Shown: positions 11,283 through 22,262 of the stretch, one piece after another
Layout: each line of letters starts with the position of its first letter
Numbering within the stretch: position 1 is the stretch's first letter
Assembly: GCF_009982895.1 (NCBI RefSeq)
Contig: NZ_WXZL01000010.1
Location: 62,001-126,000 of the forward strand
DNA from: Deinococcus alpinitundrae
GTDB lineage: Bacteria; Deinococcota; Deinococci; Deinococcales; Deinococcaceae
DNA length: 64,000 nt
Direction: 5' to 3'
Notes under the pieces: generated by a model
What the model was told of the DNA's origin: nothing
The model's input: the letters and a program-made list of their open reading frames with translations, nothing else
Databases searched by the model: none
Made by a program: the position numbers and the translations under genes

Positions 11283-12059
11283 GTGTCTTCTGCCCCGTCT
11301 CTGCGTGTCACCACTCTAAATGTCAACGGCCTTCGCAGCGCCCTCAAAAAAGGCCTGCCCGGCTGGCTGGAGCGTCACGCCCCCGACGTGGTCCTGCTTC
11401 AGGAAGTGCGCGCTGACCCGATGCCGGAAGTATTCGCTGCGCTGGGCTACGACTCATGCTGGCATCCGGCCCAGAAAGCCGGGTACAGCGGTGTGGCGCT
11501 GCTCAGTCGGCGCGGCCTCGCGGACGTGCAGGTGGGCATGAACGACCCCGAGGTAGACGCCGAGGGCCGGGTGCTCTCGGCGCTGGTGGCAGGCGTGCGC
11601 TTTGCCAGCGTCTATTTGCCTAGCGGCGCGAGCGCCGAGCACCGCCAGGTGTTCAAGGAGCGGGTGCTGCCGGACTTTGCCCGCTGGACCCAGGGCCACC
11701 TGCCGCAACCCGGCGAACCCAGGCCGCCCTTGATCGTCGGCGGCGATTTCAACGTGGCCCACACCGAACTCGACCTCAAAAACTGGCGCAGTAACCGGAA
11801 CAAGCCGGGGTTCTTGCCGCAGGAGCGCGAGTGGTTCGGACAGTATCTGGCGCTGGGCCTGCGTGACAGCCACCGCGATCACCTCGGCGAGCGGCGCGAG
11901 TACACCTGGTGGAGCAGCCGCGCCAACGCTTATGCCAAGGACGTGGGCTGGCGCATCGACTACCTGCTCTCGGCGGGGTTGCCGCTGCGTGAGGTCTGGG
12001 TGGAGCGCACAGAGCGCTTCTCCGACCATGCGCCGCTGAGCGCCGTGGTGAGCGGGTGA
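11283..12059 (+). CDS. xth: Exodeoxyribonuclease III (AP endonuclease, Xth family)
   Basis: A 258-aa Mg-dependent enzyme of base-excision repair. It cuts 5' to abasic sites and trims blocked 3' ends. Endonuclease/exonuclease/phosphatase-fold motifs are in order: LNVNGLRSALKKG (Asn), LLQEVR (metal Glu), VGGDFNVAHTELD (Asp/Asn), WRIDYLL and the terminal SDHAPLSAVV (catalytic Asp-His). GTG 11283 is preferred over the long upstream extension (to 11112), which crosses the divergent gene. hrpB begins 7 nt after the stop, so the two are likely cotranscribed. The gene is relevant to damage tolerance, but it is a standard housekeeping enzyme. Confidence 0.93.
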   Translation: MSSAPSLRVTTLNVNGLRSALKKGLPGWLERHAPDVVLLQEVRADPMPEVFAALGYDSCWHPAQKAGYSGVALLSRRGLADVQVGMNDPEVDAEGRVLSALVAGVRFASVYLPSGASAEHRQVFKERVLPDFARWTQGHLPQPGEPRPPLIVGGDFNVAHTELDLKNWRSNRNKPGFLPQEREWFGQYLALGLRDSHRDHLGERREYTWWSSRANAYAKDVGWRIDYLLSAGLPLREVWVERTERFSDHAPLSAVVSG

Positions 12060-12066
12060 GCCGCCC

Positions 12067-14556
12067 GTGACCCTACCCATCTTCGAGATCCTGCCGGAAG
12101 TCAAAGCGGCGCTGGCCGCGCATCCGCTGGCCGTATTGCAGGCTCCGCCCGGCGCGGGCAAGAGCACCGGGCTGCCGCTGGAACTGCTGAGTGAGCCGTG
12201 GCTCGCGGGTCAACGCATCCTGCTGCTGCAACCCCGGCGGGTGGCGGCGCGGGCGGTGGCGGCACGCCTGGCGGCCACCCTGGGCGAGAAAGTCGGCGAG
12301 ACGGTGGGCCTTCGGGTGCGCTTCGAGACCCTCATTTCGGCCCGCACCCGATTGGAGGTCATCACCGAGGGCGTCCTGACCCGCCGCCTTCAGCACGACC
12401 CGGAGCTCTCGGGCGTCGGGCTGATCCTGTTTGACGAGTTTCACGAGCGCAGCCTCAACGCCGACCTGGCACTGGCCCTGGTGCGCGAGGTGCAGGGAGC
12501 GCTACGCGATGAGTTGCGGGTGCTGATCATGTCAGCCACCCTCGACCCCGCTTTGCCCGACCGCCTGGGCGCGTCAGCGCCGATCATCGAGAGCCGGGGC
12601 CGCCAGTACCCGGTGGAGGTACGCTACCTGGCCGCCGATCCACCTGACCCCGCCTTGGCGGTGGCGGGCGCGGTGACGCGGGCGCTGGAGGCAGACCCCG
12701 GCGACGTGCTGGCCTTCCTGCCGGGCGTGGCCGAAATTCGCCGGACGCTGGCCACCTTGAGGGAGCGACATCCCGAGCTGGCGGTGCTGCCGCTCTACGG
12801 TGATCTGCCCATCGCCGAGCAAAACCGCGCCATCGTGCCGGACCCGGCGCGGCGCAAGGTGATACTGGCGACCAGCATCGCCGAGACCAGCCTGACCATC
12901 GACGGCGTGCGGGTGGTCATCGACAGTGGCCTGACGCGCAGCCAGCAGTTCGACCCCGGCACCGGCCTGAGCCGACTCGTCACCGCCCGCGTGACCCAGG
13001 ACAGCGCCGACCAACGCGCCGGGCGGGCGGGCCGCACTGCACCGGGCGTGGCCTATCGCTTGTGGAGCGAGCGCACCCAGCCGCTCCTCGCCGCCGCCAG
13101 AGCACCGGAAATCCTGGGAGCCGACCTCGCGCCGCTGGTACTGGAAGTGGCGGGCTGGGGCGCGGACGTGGCCAGTCTCCCCTGGCTCGACGCCCCACCA
13201 CCGATGCGCGTGCAGACGGCCCAGACGCTGCTGACCGAGCTGGACGCCTTACAGGAGGGCCGTATCACCCCGCAGGGCCGTGGGCTGCTCGATCTGCCGA
13301 CCCACCCACGCCTGGCCCACCTGCTGTTGGTGGGTGCGGCGCTGGGCCTCGGCGCACTCGCCGCCGACCTCGCCGCACTGCTGGAGGAACGCGACCCGCT
13401 ACCGCGCGGGGCCGGGAGCGATCTGACCCGCCGGGTGGCCGCCCTGCGCCAGTACCGGGCAGGCGGAGGTGAGGGCGACCGGGCCGTGCTGGAGCGCGCC
13501 GAGCGCCTCAGTCGGCAGTGGCGCGGTTTGCTGCGTGGCCAGCCCGACCACTCGTTTCCCGAGGCCGAGCAGGTGGGGCGGCTGCTGTTTCTGGCGTATC
13601 CCGAGCGGGCAGCGCAGCTCCGGCCTGGCAGTTCGGACCGGTATCTGCTGGCGGGCGGGCAGGGCGTGCGGCTGCCGGAGGGCGACGACCTGGCCAGGCA
13701 GCCGTACCTGGTCGCTGCCCACCTCGACACGGCGGGGCGCGATCCTGCGAGCGGTGAGGGCCACCTGTACCTGGCCGCGCCACTCGACCCATCCGTGCTG
13801 GAGGCCCACTCGACCAGCACCGACACGGTGGCCTGGGACAGCCGCAGCGGTACGCTGACCGCCGCCCGCGAGCGCCGTTATGGCCGCCTGCTGCTCAGTA
13901 GCCGACCACTTCAGCAGGTGCCGGAAGCACTGCGGGTTCAGGCCGTGCGCGCCGCCGTGGAAGCTGAGGGACTGGGTTCGCTGGCCTGGACGGACGACGT
14001 GCGCCAGTGGCAGGCCCGCGTGCTAAGCCTGCGCGCCTGGAACGGCAGCGACGCCTCGGGCGAGGCCTGGCCCGACCTCTCCGACGCCGCCCTGCTGGCC
14101 CGGCTCGACGACTGGCTGACCCCACATCTCGGCAACGTCAGAAAGCGCGAGGACCTGGGCAAGGTCGCGCTGCTGGCCGCGCTGCAACCCCTGCTGGCCT
14201 GGCCGCTGCCGCGCCGCCTGGACGAACTCGCACCCCGGCAGGTGGCGGTGCCGAGCGGGCACAGCATTCGGCTGGAGTACCGCCCCAGCGGCGAAGCGCC
14301 GATTCTGGCGGTCAAGTTGCAGGAACTCTTCGGCCTGGCCGATACACCCGCCGTCAACGCGGGACGCACCCCGGTGCTGCTGCACCTGCTCTCGCCCGCG
14401 CGCCGCCCGGTGCAGATCACCCAGGACCTGCGTTCGTTCTGGCACAGCGGCTACTTCGAGGTGCGCAAGGATCTGCGCGGCCAGTATCCCAAGCATCCCT
14501 GGCCCGATGATCCGTGGACGGCGCAGGCCACGCGGGCGACGAAGAAACGGATGTAA
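12067..14556 (+). CDS. hrpB: ATP-dependent RNA helicase HrpB
   Basis: An 829-aa DEAH-box helicase with full HrpB layout. Motif I is APPGAGKST, motif II DEFHERS, motif III MSATLD, and motif VI QRAGRAGR, followed by the HA2 region. The HrpB-specific C-terminal domain ends in SARRPVQITQDLRSFWHSGY and YPKHPWPDDPW, a diagnostic block. The start is GTG 12067, 7 nt after xth; no good ribosome-binding site is visible, so reinitiation after xth is plausible. The cellular role of HrpB is poorly defined in bacteria. Confidence 0.95.
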   Translation: MTLPIFEILPEVKAALAAHPLAVLQAPPGAGKSTGLPLELLSEPWLAGQRILLLQPRRVAARAVAARLAATLGEKVGETVGLRVRFETLISARTRLEVITEGVLTRRLQHDPELSGVGLILFDEFHERSLNADLALALVREVQGALRDELRVLIMSATLDPALPDRLGASAPIIESRGRQYPVEVRYLAADPPDPALAVAGAVTRALEADPGDVLAFLPGVAEIRRTLATLRERHPELAVLPLYGDLPIAEQNRAIVPDPARRKVILATSIAETSLTIDGVRVVIDSGLTRSQQFDPGTGLSRLVTARVTQDSADQRAGRAGRTAPGVAYRLWSERTQPLLAAARAPEILGADLAPLVLEVAGWGADVASLPWLDAPPPMRVQTAQTLLTELDALQEGRITPQGRGLLDLPTHPRLAHLLLVGAALGLGALAADLAALLEERDPLPRGAGSDLTRRVAALRQYRAGGGEGDRAVLERAERLSRQWRGLLRGQPDHSFPEAEQVGRLLFLAYPERAAQLRPGSSDRYLLAGGQGVRLPEGDDLARQPYLVAAHLDTAGRDPASGEGHLYLAAPLDPSVLEAHSTSTDTVAWDSRSGTLTAARERRYGRLLLSSRPLQQVPEALRVQAVRAAVEAEGLGSLAWTDDVRQWQARVLSLRAWNGSDASGEAWPDLSDAALLARLDDWLTPHLGNVRKREDLGKVALLAALQPLLAWPLPRRLDELAPRQVAVPSGHSIRLEYRPSGEAPILAVKLQELFGLADTPAVNAGRTPVLLHLLSPARRPVQITQDLRSFWHSGYFEVRKDLRGQYPKHPWPDDPWTAQATRATKKRM

Positions 14557-14608
14557 GGGAGCGAAGTCAGCGGGGAAAGGTTGGGGGCCGGGAATGCGCT
14601 TCGGTTTG

Positions 14609-14649
14609 CCCCTCCCCAGTGGGGCGAGGAAGCAGGTCGCTGCGCTCGG
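14609..14649 (+). repeat. Copy A of a 41-nt dispersed repeat
   Basis: It begins CCCCTCCCCAGTGGGG and ends AGGTCGCTGCGCTCGG. It matches copy B (58758-58798, opposite strand) at 36 of 41 positions by manual alignment. The first 16 nt can form a short CCCC/GGGG hairpin. It lies in the gap between hrpB and the IS element, where it could also help end hrpB transcription. Confidence 0.7.
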
Positions 14650-14777
14650 CAGGGTGTGTGCGCAGCATTTCTCGCAGCTTCTTACGCTAGCTTTTCCGAC
14701 GGCTGCACCTTAGGTCTATATTCAGGCCGCCCCGTTCAAGACTTTCCCGGCCCGCAGAGTGGAAAGGCGAAGGTTGA

Positions 14778-14795
14778 CTGACATCTTGCAGTTTA
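14778..14795 (+). repeat. Left terminal inverted repeat of the IS
   Basis: CTGACATCTTGCAGTTTA, the exact reverse complement of the right end at 15958-15975. Confidence 0.92.
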
Positions 14796-14838
14796 CGAAA
14801 AAGCTGTCTAGCACGGCTTTACGCCTCAAAATGAGGAC

Positions 14839-15960
14839 GTGAAAACAAAGAATACCCGTGCTGGACAGCTTTATTCTGACATTCTTGCGACGTTCACGCG
14901 CAAGCAGCACCTGGACAGTGTCCAGGTGCTGCTCTGCCTCTTCCTGGCGGCAATGGGGAAACCACTCCCAGCTTATGCAACGGTCAAGTCGCCTGCGGCC
15001 CTGAGCCGCTTTTTGAATCAGTATTCCTGGCGCTTGCCCGCCGTCATTCGCGTCATGCGACAGCATGCACACGCTCAACTGAAAGCGTATCGAAGAAGCT
15101 GTGCTGGACGTCCTCCACGACTGGAACTCGTCGTCGATCTCACGTCAATGGCCAAGGAAGGCCGCTTCGAGGGGTTGGGAGACTGGATGCACACCTTGAA
15201 TTCGGTGCACGGGGTCCACATCGTGCTGCTGTATCTCTGCTGTGGAGAACGCCGCCTCCCGTGGTCGTTTTTGATCTGGCGGGGCAAGGGACAACCATCG
15301 CCGACCCAACTGGCCTGAAAGCTCCTGCGCGGACTTCCATTGGAAGTCCGCAACAGCAGCAAGACGATTCATCTTTTGGCGGATGGAGGGTTCAGTAGCA
15401 AGGCGTTTATCCAGGGCGTCATCGCGCTGGGATTTGCTGGGTTCATTGGGATGCGTGCAGACCGGAAAACCTCGACCGGACAACATTTGCGCGATATCAC
15501 CACCCCAGGCCGCAAAATTGAGCTGCACGATCTTCCAGGAGTTCTGCTCTGGCTGAGCTGGGTATGGCTGCCGGCCAAAACAGGCGACAAACAGGAACAG
15601 CGATTTATCGTCTCAACCGTGCCACGCACCGCTCAGGTCATCAAACACACTGGGAAACGCCGCTGGAAAATTGAAGCCCTGTTCAAGACTCTCAAAAGTC
15701 GTTTTGGGTTCGGAAACTTCGGCCAGCACAGTAAAAAAGGCGTACTGCGGTTCCTCTGTCTGAGTCTCTTCAGTTTCTTGCTCTGCCACTTCGAGTTCCT
15801 GGATCGCCCGGATCCGGGCGATCCAGCCTGGCCCAATTGGCGTGATCTGGCCTGCCGATTCAGACAAAAATTTCTCGCTGGCGTGCGCCTTACGGAGCTT
15901 TATCTAGAGATTGATCGGGTCAATGCTGTCCAGGACGCACTTCTTCATCACGAATTCTAA
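14839..15960 (+). pseudogene. IS4-like DDE transposase with an in-frame stop
   Basis: Both halves (14839-15318 and onward to 15960) are in the same frame, separated only by TGA at 15316-15318 (codon 160 of 374). The read-through product would be full length. The first catalytic Asp is in LELVVDLTSMAKEG before the stop. The second Asp is in LLADGGFSSK and the Glu in RRWKIEALFKTLKSRFG, both after the stop, so neither half has a complete active site. A single TGG-to-TGA or CGA-to-TGA change would explain it. GTG 14839 follows GAGGAC. A TTG at 15340 could restart translation of the second half but would not restore activity by itself. Confidence 0.88.
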
Positions 15961-15975
15961 ACTGCAAGATGTCAG
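15958..15975 (-). repeat. Right terminal inverted repeat of the IS
   Basis: TAAACTGCAAGATGTCAG. Its first three bases are the transposase stop codon TAA, so the coding frame runs into the repeat. Confidence 0.92.
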
Positions 15976-16000
15976 TTGATGGAGGCACAGAACTTGCCTT

Positions 16001-17446
16001 TCAGTCCTCCCCCACCAGCAATAGCCAGGCGCGGCCCAGTTCGCCCGAAACGTCTGTCGCGGTCAGGCCGTAGCCGTGCTGCTGTCCGGCGAGTTCGCCC
16101 GCCTTGCTGTGGAGGCGCACGCCTGCCAGGGCCGCGTCCGGGGCACTCAGCCCCTGGCCGAGCAGCGCCGCCAGGACGCCACTGAGGGTATCGCCCATGC
16201 CTGCCGAGGCCATGCCGGGGTGCCCGCCGCGCGCCACGAACAGACCGTCCTCAGTCGCCACCGTGGACGGCCCGCCCTTGAGTACCACCACGCCGCCGAA
16301 CTTCTCCTGCATCGCCCGCGCCGCGCTGAGGGGGTCGCGGGTGATTTCTGTGGTCTCGGTACCGAGCAGCCGCGCCGCCTCGCCGGGGTGAGGGGTCCAG
16401 ATGATCTGCGGATGGCCCGCGCCCATCAGCTCGGGTTGCAGGGCGTCGGCGTCCACCACGGTGGGCAGGCCCCAGCCCAGTACCATGAGCGCCACCCCAG
16501 TTGCCTGGGGACCGAGGCCCATGCCCACCGCCACGGCGTCAGGTTTCGGCTCGCTCTCCAGATTGCTGAACTCGACCCGGCGCGTCATCAGCTCCGGGGT
16601 GATCAGTGGAACGTCGGCCCCGCTGTAGATCGTGACCAGCCCGGCTCCAGTCCGCAATGCGCCGAGTCCGGCCAGCGCAGGCGCGCCCAGCGTGCCGGGG
16701 TGCCCGCCCAGCACCCACACCCGGCCCGCCGTGCCCTTGTGGGCGTCGGCAGAGCGCCGGGGCAGCAGCGCGGCGATTTCGGCGTCGGTAGGGCGCAGGG
16801 CCACCGCTTCCTGTTCGGTCCACACGGGTGGCAGGCGCAGCCCGGCCACCGTCACCTGTCCGGCGGTGTGCGTGGCGGGACCATAGATCAGTGCGGGCTT
16901 GAGGCCGCCGAAGGTCAGCGTGTGGGCCGCCTTGACCACCACCTCCGGCAACTCGGCGCTGGCCGCGTCCAGGCCGGAGGGCAAATCGATGCTCAGCACC
17001 GGCAGACCGCTTTCATTGAGCAGCCCGATGAGTTCAGCGAGTTCGGTCCGCAGCGGCGGCGTGAAGCCGGTACCGAGCAGCCCGTCCACCACCACGTCCG
17101 CGTTGCCTAAAGCGCGGCGCAGGCTGGACACCGTGAGCGCCTGCGAGGCCGTGCCGAATGCCGAGAGCCGCTTCTTGTTGAGCTTGCTCAGCGGGTGCTT
17201 GGGCGGCTGCGCCAGCACGCTGACCTCGCGCCCCAGCGCCAGCAGGTGCCGCGCTGCTACCCAGGCGTCGCCGCCGTTGGCCCCGCTGCCCGAGAGCAGC
17301 AGCACCCGGCCCGCCGGGAAGCGGGCTTGCAGGTGGTCGGCCACCGCCCGGCCCGCCGTCTCCATCGCCACATTGAGTAGACCCGCCCTTTCCAGCCGGG
17401 CGTCAATGACCTTCACGCCGCCGGGCAGCAGCACGCTCTGGGCCAT
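16001..17446 (-). CDS. nnr: Bifunctional NAD(P)H-hydrate dehydratase / epimerase
   Basis: A 481-aa metabolite-repair enzyme that restores NADH and NADPH from their damaged hydrate forms. The N-terminal YjeF_N epimerase domain (about 1-205) has LLLSGSGANGGDAWVAARHL and LSIDLPSGLDAA. The C-terminal ribokinase-like dehydratase domain (about 215-481) has WVLGGHPGTLGAPALAGLGA and the phosphate-binding GMGDTLSGVLAALLGQG. This fused form is standard in bacteria. ATG 17446 overlaps the preceding TPR gene's stop by 1 nt (TGATG). The IS lies just downstream. Confidence 0.95.
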   Translation of the reverse strand: MAQSVLLPGGVKVIDARLERAGLLNVAMETAGRAVADHLQARFPAGRVLLLSGSGANGGDAWVAARHLLALGREVSVLAQPPKHPLSKLNKKRLSAFGTASQALTVSSLRRALGNADVVVDGLLGTGFTPPLRTELAELIGLLNESGLPVLSIDLPSGLDAASAELPEVVVKAAHTLTFGGLKPALIYGPATHTAGQVTVAGLRLPPVWTEQEAVALRPTDAEIAALLPRRSADAHKGTAGRVWVLGGHPGTLGAPALAGLGALRTGAGLVTIYSGADVPLITPELMTRRVEFSNLESEPKPDAVAVGMGLGPQATGVALMVLGWGLPTVVDADALQPELMGAGHPQIIWTPHPGEAARLLGTETTEITRDPLSAARAMQEKFGGVVVLKGGPSTVATEDGLFVARGGHPGMASAGMGDTLSGVLAALLGQGLSAPDAALAGVRLHSKAGELAGQQHGYGLTATDVSGELGRAWLLLVGED

Positions 17447-18348
17447 CAGCGGCCCTTGAGGAAGAAGTAAAACACCAGCACTGCCACCACCAGCCCGATG
17501 ATTCGCAACGTCGAGGGCTTGAGCCAGGAAGCGGCCCGCTGCCCGGCCGCGCCGCCCAGCCCGCGCGGGGCGTCCTCACGCATGCGCCGAACTGCCAAAC
17601 GCTGACCCTTGCGGATCGCCTTGACCGAGTCGTTGACCCGGCCCTGCTTGCGCAGCGCCACCCCCAGGTTGTGGTGCGCTCCGGCAAAATCGGGATTGAG
17701 CGCGATGGCGCGGCGCTGGGCGGCCTCGGCTTCCTTGAGGTGTCCGGCCTGCAAATCCAGGTTGCCGATGTTGCTGATGGCCCGGTAGTGGCCGGGATCG
17801 GCCTCGGCGGCTTCCCCGAACACCTGCCTGGCCTGCTCGTTTTCCTCGTGAATGGCGTGCAACACCCCCACTGCGTTCAGTGCCTCGGCGCGGGTCAGCG
17901 CCGTCTCCAGCGCTGGGGCCAGCGCCGCCCTCAGCGCATCCGGTTCCACGTGCCGGGCCGTCTCCGAAGCTTCCAGGCTGCCCAGGGCCGCGTCCAGCGT
18001 CGGCAGCTGGATGCTGCGGCGCAGGGCGGCGAGTTGCGGTTCCGGCTCGCCCAGGTCCTCACCGAGCCGGGTCAGGGCGCGGCGGGCCTGCGGATACTTG
18101 TGGGCGCGCACATGTTCCTGAAAGTCGTGCAGCGATTCCAGCGCGCCGATCAGCCCACTGGGCATCGGTGTGGGCGACAGGCGGGCGGCGGCCAGGGCGC
18201 GGCGGTACTCGCCCGCCGCCACATAGCTGGCCCAGTCGAGATTCAGCCCCTCCAGATGAGGCGGGATCGGTGATGCAGCGTCCGGGGAGGTGAGGTCAGG
18301 TGCTGGCCCCGCTTTGCTGAGGCTCACGGCGGCCTTGCTCTCGGTCAT
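17446..18348 (-). CDS. TPR-repeat protein with C-terminal membrane anchor
   Basis: A 300-aa protein with a low-complexity N-terminus and an alpha-helical middle. At least two canonical tetratricopeptide units lie at about 185-250 (GHYRAISNIGNLDLQAGHLK and ALNPDFAGAHHNLGVALRKQ). It ends in a single hydrophobic helix, LRIIGLVVAVLVFYFFLKGR, with almost nothing after it. This is a tail-anchored topology that would place the TPR domain in the cytoplasm. TPRs mediate protein-protein contacts; the partner is unknown. TATACT lies 6 nt before ATG 18348, and the gene is cotranscribed with nnr. Confidence 0.85.
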   Translation of the reverse strand: MTESKAAVSLSKAGPAPDLTSPDAASPIPPHLEGLNLDWASYVAAGEYRRALAAARLSPTPMPSGLIGALESLHDFQEHVRAHKYPQARRALTRLGEDLGEPEPQLAALRRSIQLPTLDAALGSLEASETARHVEPDALRAALAPALETALTRAEALNAVGVLHAIHEENEQARQVFGEAAEADPGHYRAISNIGNLDLQAGHLKEAEAAQRRAIALNPDFAGAHHNLGVALRKQGRVNDSVKAIRKGQRLAVRRMREDAPRGLGGAAGQRAASWLKPSTLRIIGLVVAVLVFYFFLKGR

Positions 18349-18354
18349 GGCCGC

Positions 18355-18362
18355 AGTATACT
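18355..18362. promoter_or_regulatory. Palindromic AGTATACT shared by two divergent promoters
   Basis: The octamer reads TATACT on both strands. On the minus strand it lies 6 nt from the TPR start (leaderless). On the plus strand it could serve rsmA, whose ATG is 26 nt downstream of the hexamer. Polymerase binding to the two strands would be mutually exclusive. Confidence 0.55.
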
Positions 18363-18388
18363 GACTGCTTGCACTCCGGCGGATTCCT

Positions 18389-19246
18389 ATGACCCAATCT
18401 GATTCACTCCCGATAAGTGACGGGCCACTCTACTCGCCGCGCACGGTGCGCGATCTGCTGGCCCGCTTTGATCTGCGGCCTACCAAGAGCCTCGGCCAGA
18501 ATTTCCTGATCGACGGCAACACCCTGCGCGCCATCGCCGAGATCGGCGGGGCCGCGCCGGGGGTCAGCGTGCTTGAAGTCGGGCCGGGCCTGGGCGTGCT
18601 GACCCGCGAACTGGCCGGGCGCGGCGCGCAGGTCATCACCCTGGAAAAAGACGAGCGGCTGCGCCCGGTGCTGGCCGAAACCCTGGCGGGCCTGGACGTA
18701 CAGGTCGTCTGGGGCGACGCGCTGACCTACGACTATGCGCAGTTGCCGCCCGGCACACGGGTCGTCGCCAATCTACCGTATTACATTTCCACGGCGCTGC
18801 TCTCGCGCTTCATGCAAGCCCCCAGCATCGTTTCGGCCACCGTGCTGGTGCAGCGCGAGGTGGCCGTGCGGCTCGGCGCGCAGCCGGGTCAGGACGGCTA
18901 CGGCTACCTCTCGGCGCTGGTCTCACTTCACGGCAGCGCCCGCCTTGTGCGCGACGTGGCCAAGGGAGCCTTCTTTCCCGCCCCAGACGTGACCAGCAGC
19001 ATCGTCAAGCTGGAGTTCAGCGGCGAGCGGCCCGCCCCCGCTTTCGTGCGCTTCCTGGAAGCGGCCCTGCACCACCGCCGCAAGACCCTGCGCAACAATC
19101 TGCGGCTGGTCGGCTACGCGGGCGCGGACATCGACGCTGCCGTTCTCGGCGCACGTCTGGGCGAGAGCGTGCGCGCCGAGGACGTGCCGCTCGATCAGAT
19201 GAACGAAGTGTTCACAGCGCTGCCCCCGCTGGTTTCTGTAGACTGA
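18389..19246 (+). CDS. rsmA: 16S rRNA (adenine1518/1519-N6)-dimethyltransferase RsmA/KsgA
   Basis: A 285-aa SAM-dependent enzyme that dimethylates two adjacent adenines in helix 45 of 16S rRNA, a late 30S assembly checkpoint. Motifs: KSLGQNFLID, the SAM loop VLEVGPGLGVLTREL, the VITLEKDERL acidic loop, and the catalytic NLPYYIS. The C-terminal AALHHRRKTLRNNL helix is the RNA-binding block. A weak GGCGGA precedes the ATG. The gene stands alone between the divergent TPR gene and the PfkB kinase. Confidence 0.96.
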   Translation: MTQSDSLPISDGPLYSPRTVRDLLARFDLRPTKSLGQNFLIDGNTLRAIAEIGGAAPGVSVLEVGPGLGVLTRELAGRGAQVITLEKDERLRPVLAETLAGLDVQVVWGDALTYDYAQLPPGTRVVANLPYYISTALLSRFMQAPSIVSATVLVQREVAVRLGAQPGQDGYGYLSALVSLHGSARLVRDVAKGAFFPAPDVTSSIVKLEFSGERPAPAFVRFLEAALHHRRKTLRNNLRLVGYAGADIDAAVLGARLGESVRAEDVPLDQMNEVFTALPPLVSVD

Positions 19247-19395
19247 CGGCCTCATCCCACCTTGCAGCGGCCTTCGCCTGTCGGCGCGGGCAGACCAGCC
19301 GTGTATGATAAGCGTACTGAGGACAGAAATTCTCCTCGCAGCGCGGTGATTTCGACTGAGGAGTGCCGGGCAGGGCGTGGGGGCGGAGGAAGAGA

Positions 19396-20316
<921 letters not shown>

Positions 20317-20337
20317 GCGGGCTGGAAACTGAGCGAA

Positions 20338-20393
20338 CGAACGACAGGAAGGCGGCCCGAGCATCTTCGCTCGGGCCGCCTTCCTGTCGTTCG
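20338..20393. terminator. 25-bp perfect hairpin between convergent pfkB-like gene and pit
   Basis: Arms 20338-20362 and 20369-20393 are fully complementary, with a 6-nt ATCTTC loop. There is no strong U-run on either side. The position and symmetry suggest a bidirectional terminator. The stem is much longer than the usual 7-12 bp. Confidence 0.85.
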
Positions 20394-20401
20394 TCACCTG
20401 G

Positions 20402-21394
<993 letters not shown>

Positions 21395-21398
21395 CCGT

Positions 21399-22034
21399 TC
21401 AGGCGTTCTTCAGCAGAATGTTTTCGACGGTCTTGGCGACTCGCTGGGCCTGGTCCGAGGCGTCTTCGAGGAGAGAGAGGATTTCCCCGGCCCGCATCGC
21501 CTGAATCATCTGCGCCACCTCGCTCACGCCGTCGTACAAACTGGCCTGCGCCGCGTCGCTGAGGCGGTCGCCCTCGTCTTCCAGGGTGCGGACTTCCAGC
21601 GCCAGTGCGCTCAGCTCAGCGATGCGCTTCTTGTCCTCGATCAGTGGCATCCCGCGCGCGAGCACCTCGCACTGCCGCCGCACCACATCTGCCAGTTCGC
21701 GCATGACGGGCGTGGGCTTCACCTGGTAGAGCCACAGCTTGCGCCCGGCCTCCTCGATGAAGTCGGTCAGGTCGTCGAGCTGGGCGTTGAGTTCGATGAT
21801 GTCCTCGCGGTCAAACGGCACGATGAACGAGTCGGCCAGCATCTGGGTGATCTGGGCGGCCAGGGTATCTCCAGCGTGCTCGAGGTCGCGCAGATGCCCG
21901 GCATGGGGTCCAAGGTCGCCGGACGCACCCAGCAGTTCCAGCAGTGCCTCGGCGGTCTGCTGAGCGTTGCGCGCCGAGGCGCTGAAGAGTTCGCCGAATT
22001 TTTCGTTCTTGGGCATGAAGCGTGACAGAACCAT
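21399..22034 (-). CDS. DUF47/PhoU-like regulator of phosphate uptake
   Basis: A 211-aa all-helical protein of the DUF47 family, related to PhoU. Repeated acidic clusters that bind metal in PhoU-like folds are present: HAGHLRDLEHAGDTLAAQIT near 65, FDREDIIELNAQLDDLTDFI near 95, and EVRTLEDEGDRLSDAAQ near 150. It precedes pit and probably controls it. TAGCTT lies 5 nt before ATG 22034, suggesting a leaderless transcript. The gene diverges from transaldolase over a 228-bp gap. Confidence 0.88.
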   Translation of the reverse strand: MVLSRFMPKNEKFGELFSASARNAQQTAEALLELLGASGDLGPHAGHLRDLEHAGDTLAAQITQMLADSFIVPFDREDIIELNAQLDDLTDFIEEAGRKLWLYQVKPTPVMRELADVVRRQCEVLARGMPLIEDKKRIAELSALALEVRTLEDEGDRLSDAAQASLYDGVSEVAQMIQAMRAGEILSLLEDASDQAQRVAKTVENILLKNA

Positions 22035-22262
22035 GACCTAAGCTAGCGGGTTTGGGCGGCGCAAATGTCAGGGTTTGGTAAGCTCACATTCCGGTGACAT
22101 GCAACCAAGCGAACCCGCATGAGATGAACGAGGCGTGAAGGCAAAATCTATCTTTGGGCGCGGGCGGCGGCTCCCATCATCATCTCTGGGGCGAGGGGCG
22201 GCGCTAGCATGGAAGCGATTCTGGCTGGCCCCTCGCCTTCCGGCCAGCCGCCAAGGAGCCAC

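Larger units (their letters stand above)
14778..15975 (+). mobile_element. IS4-like insertion sequence (1198 bp)
   Basis: The element is bounded by perfect 18-bp terminal inverted repeats and encloses one transposase frame of 374 codons that is interrupted by a stop. TTGA is present immediately outside both ends (14774-14777 and 15976-15979), consistent with a 4-bp target duplication. The DDE residues and an R(3)E(6)K signature point to the IS4 superfamily. The 4-bp duplication is short for classical IS4 and more like IS701, so the exact family is open. It sits 25 bp beyond the nnrD/nnrE stop codon and disrupts no gene. Confidence 0.9.

Noticed and set aside
14557..14777. Possible remnant gene between hrpB and the IS
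   Set aside because: Frames are short and without motifs; the segment is explained by the dispersed repeat and a plain intergenic gap.
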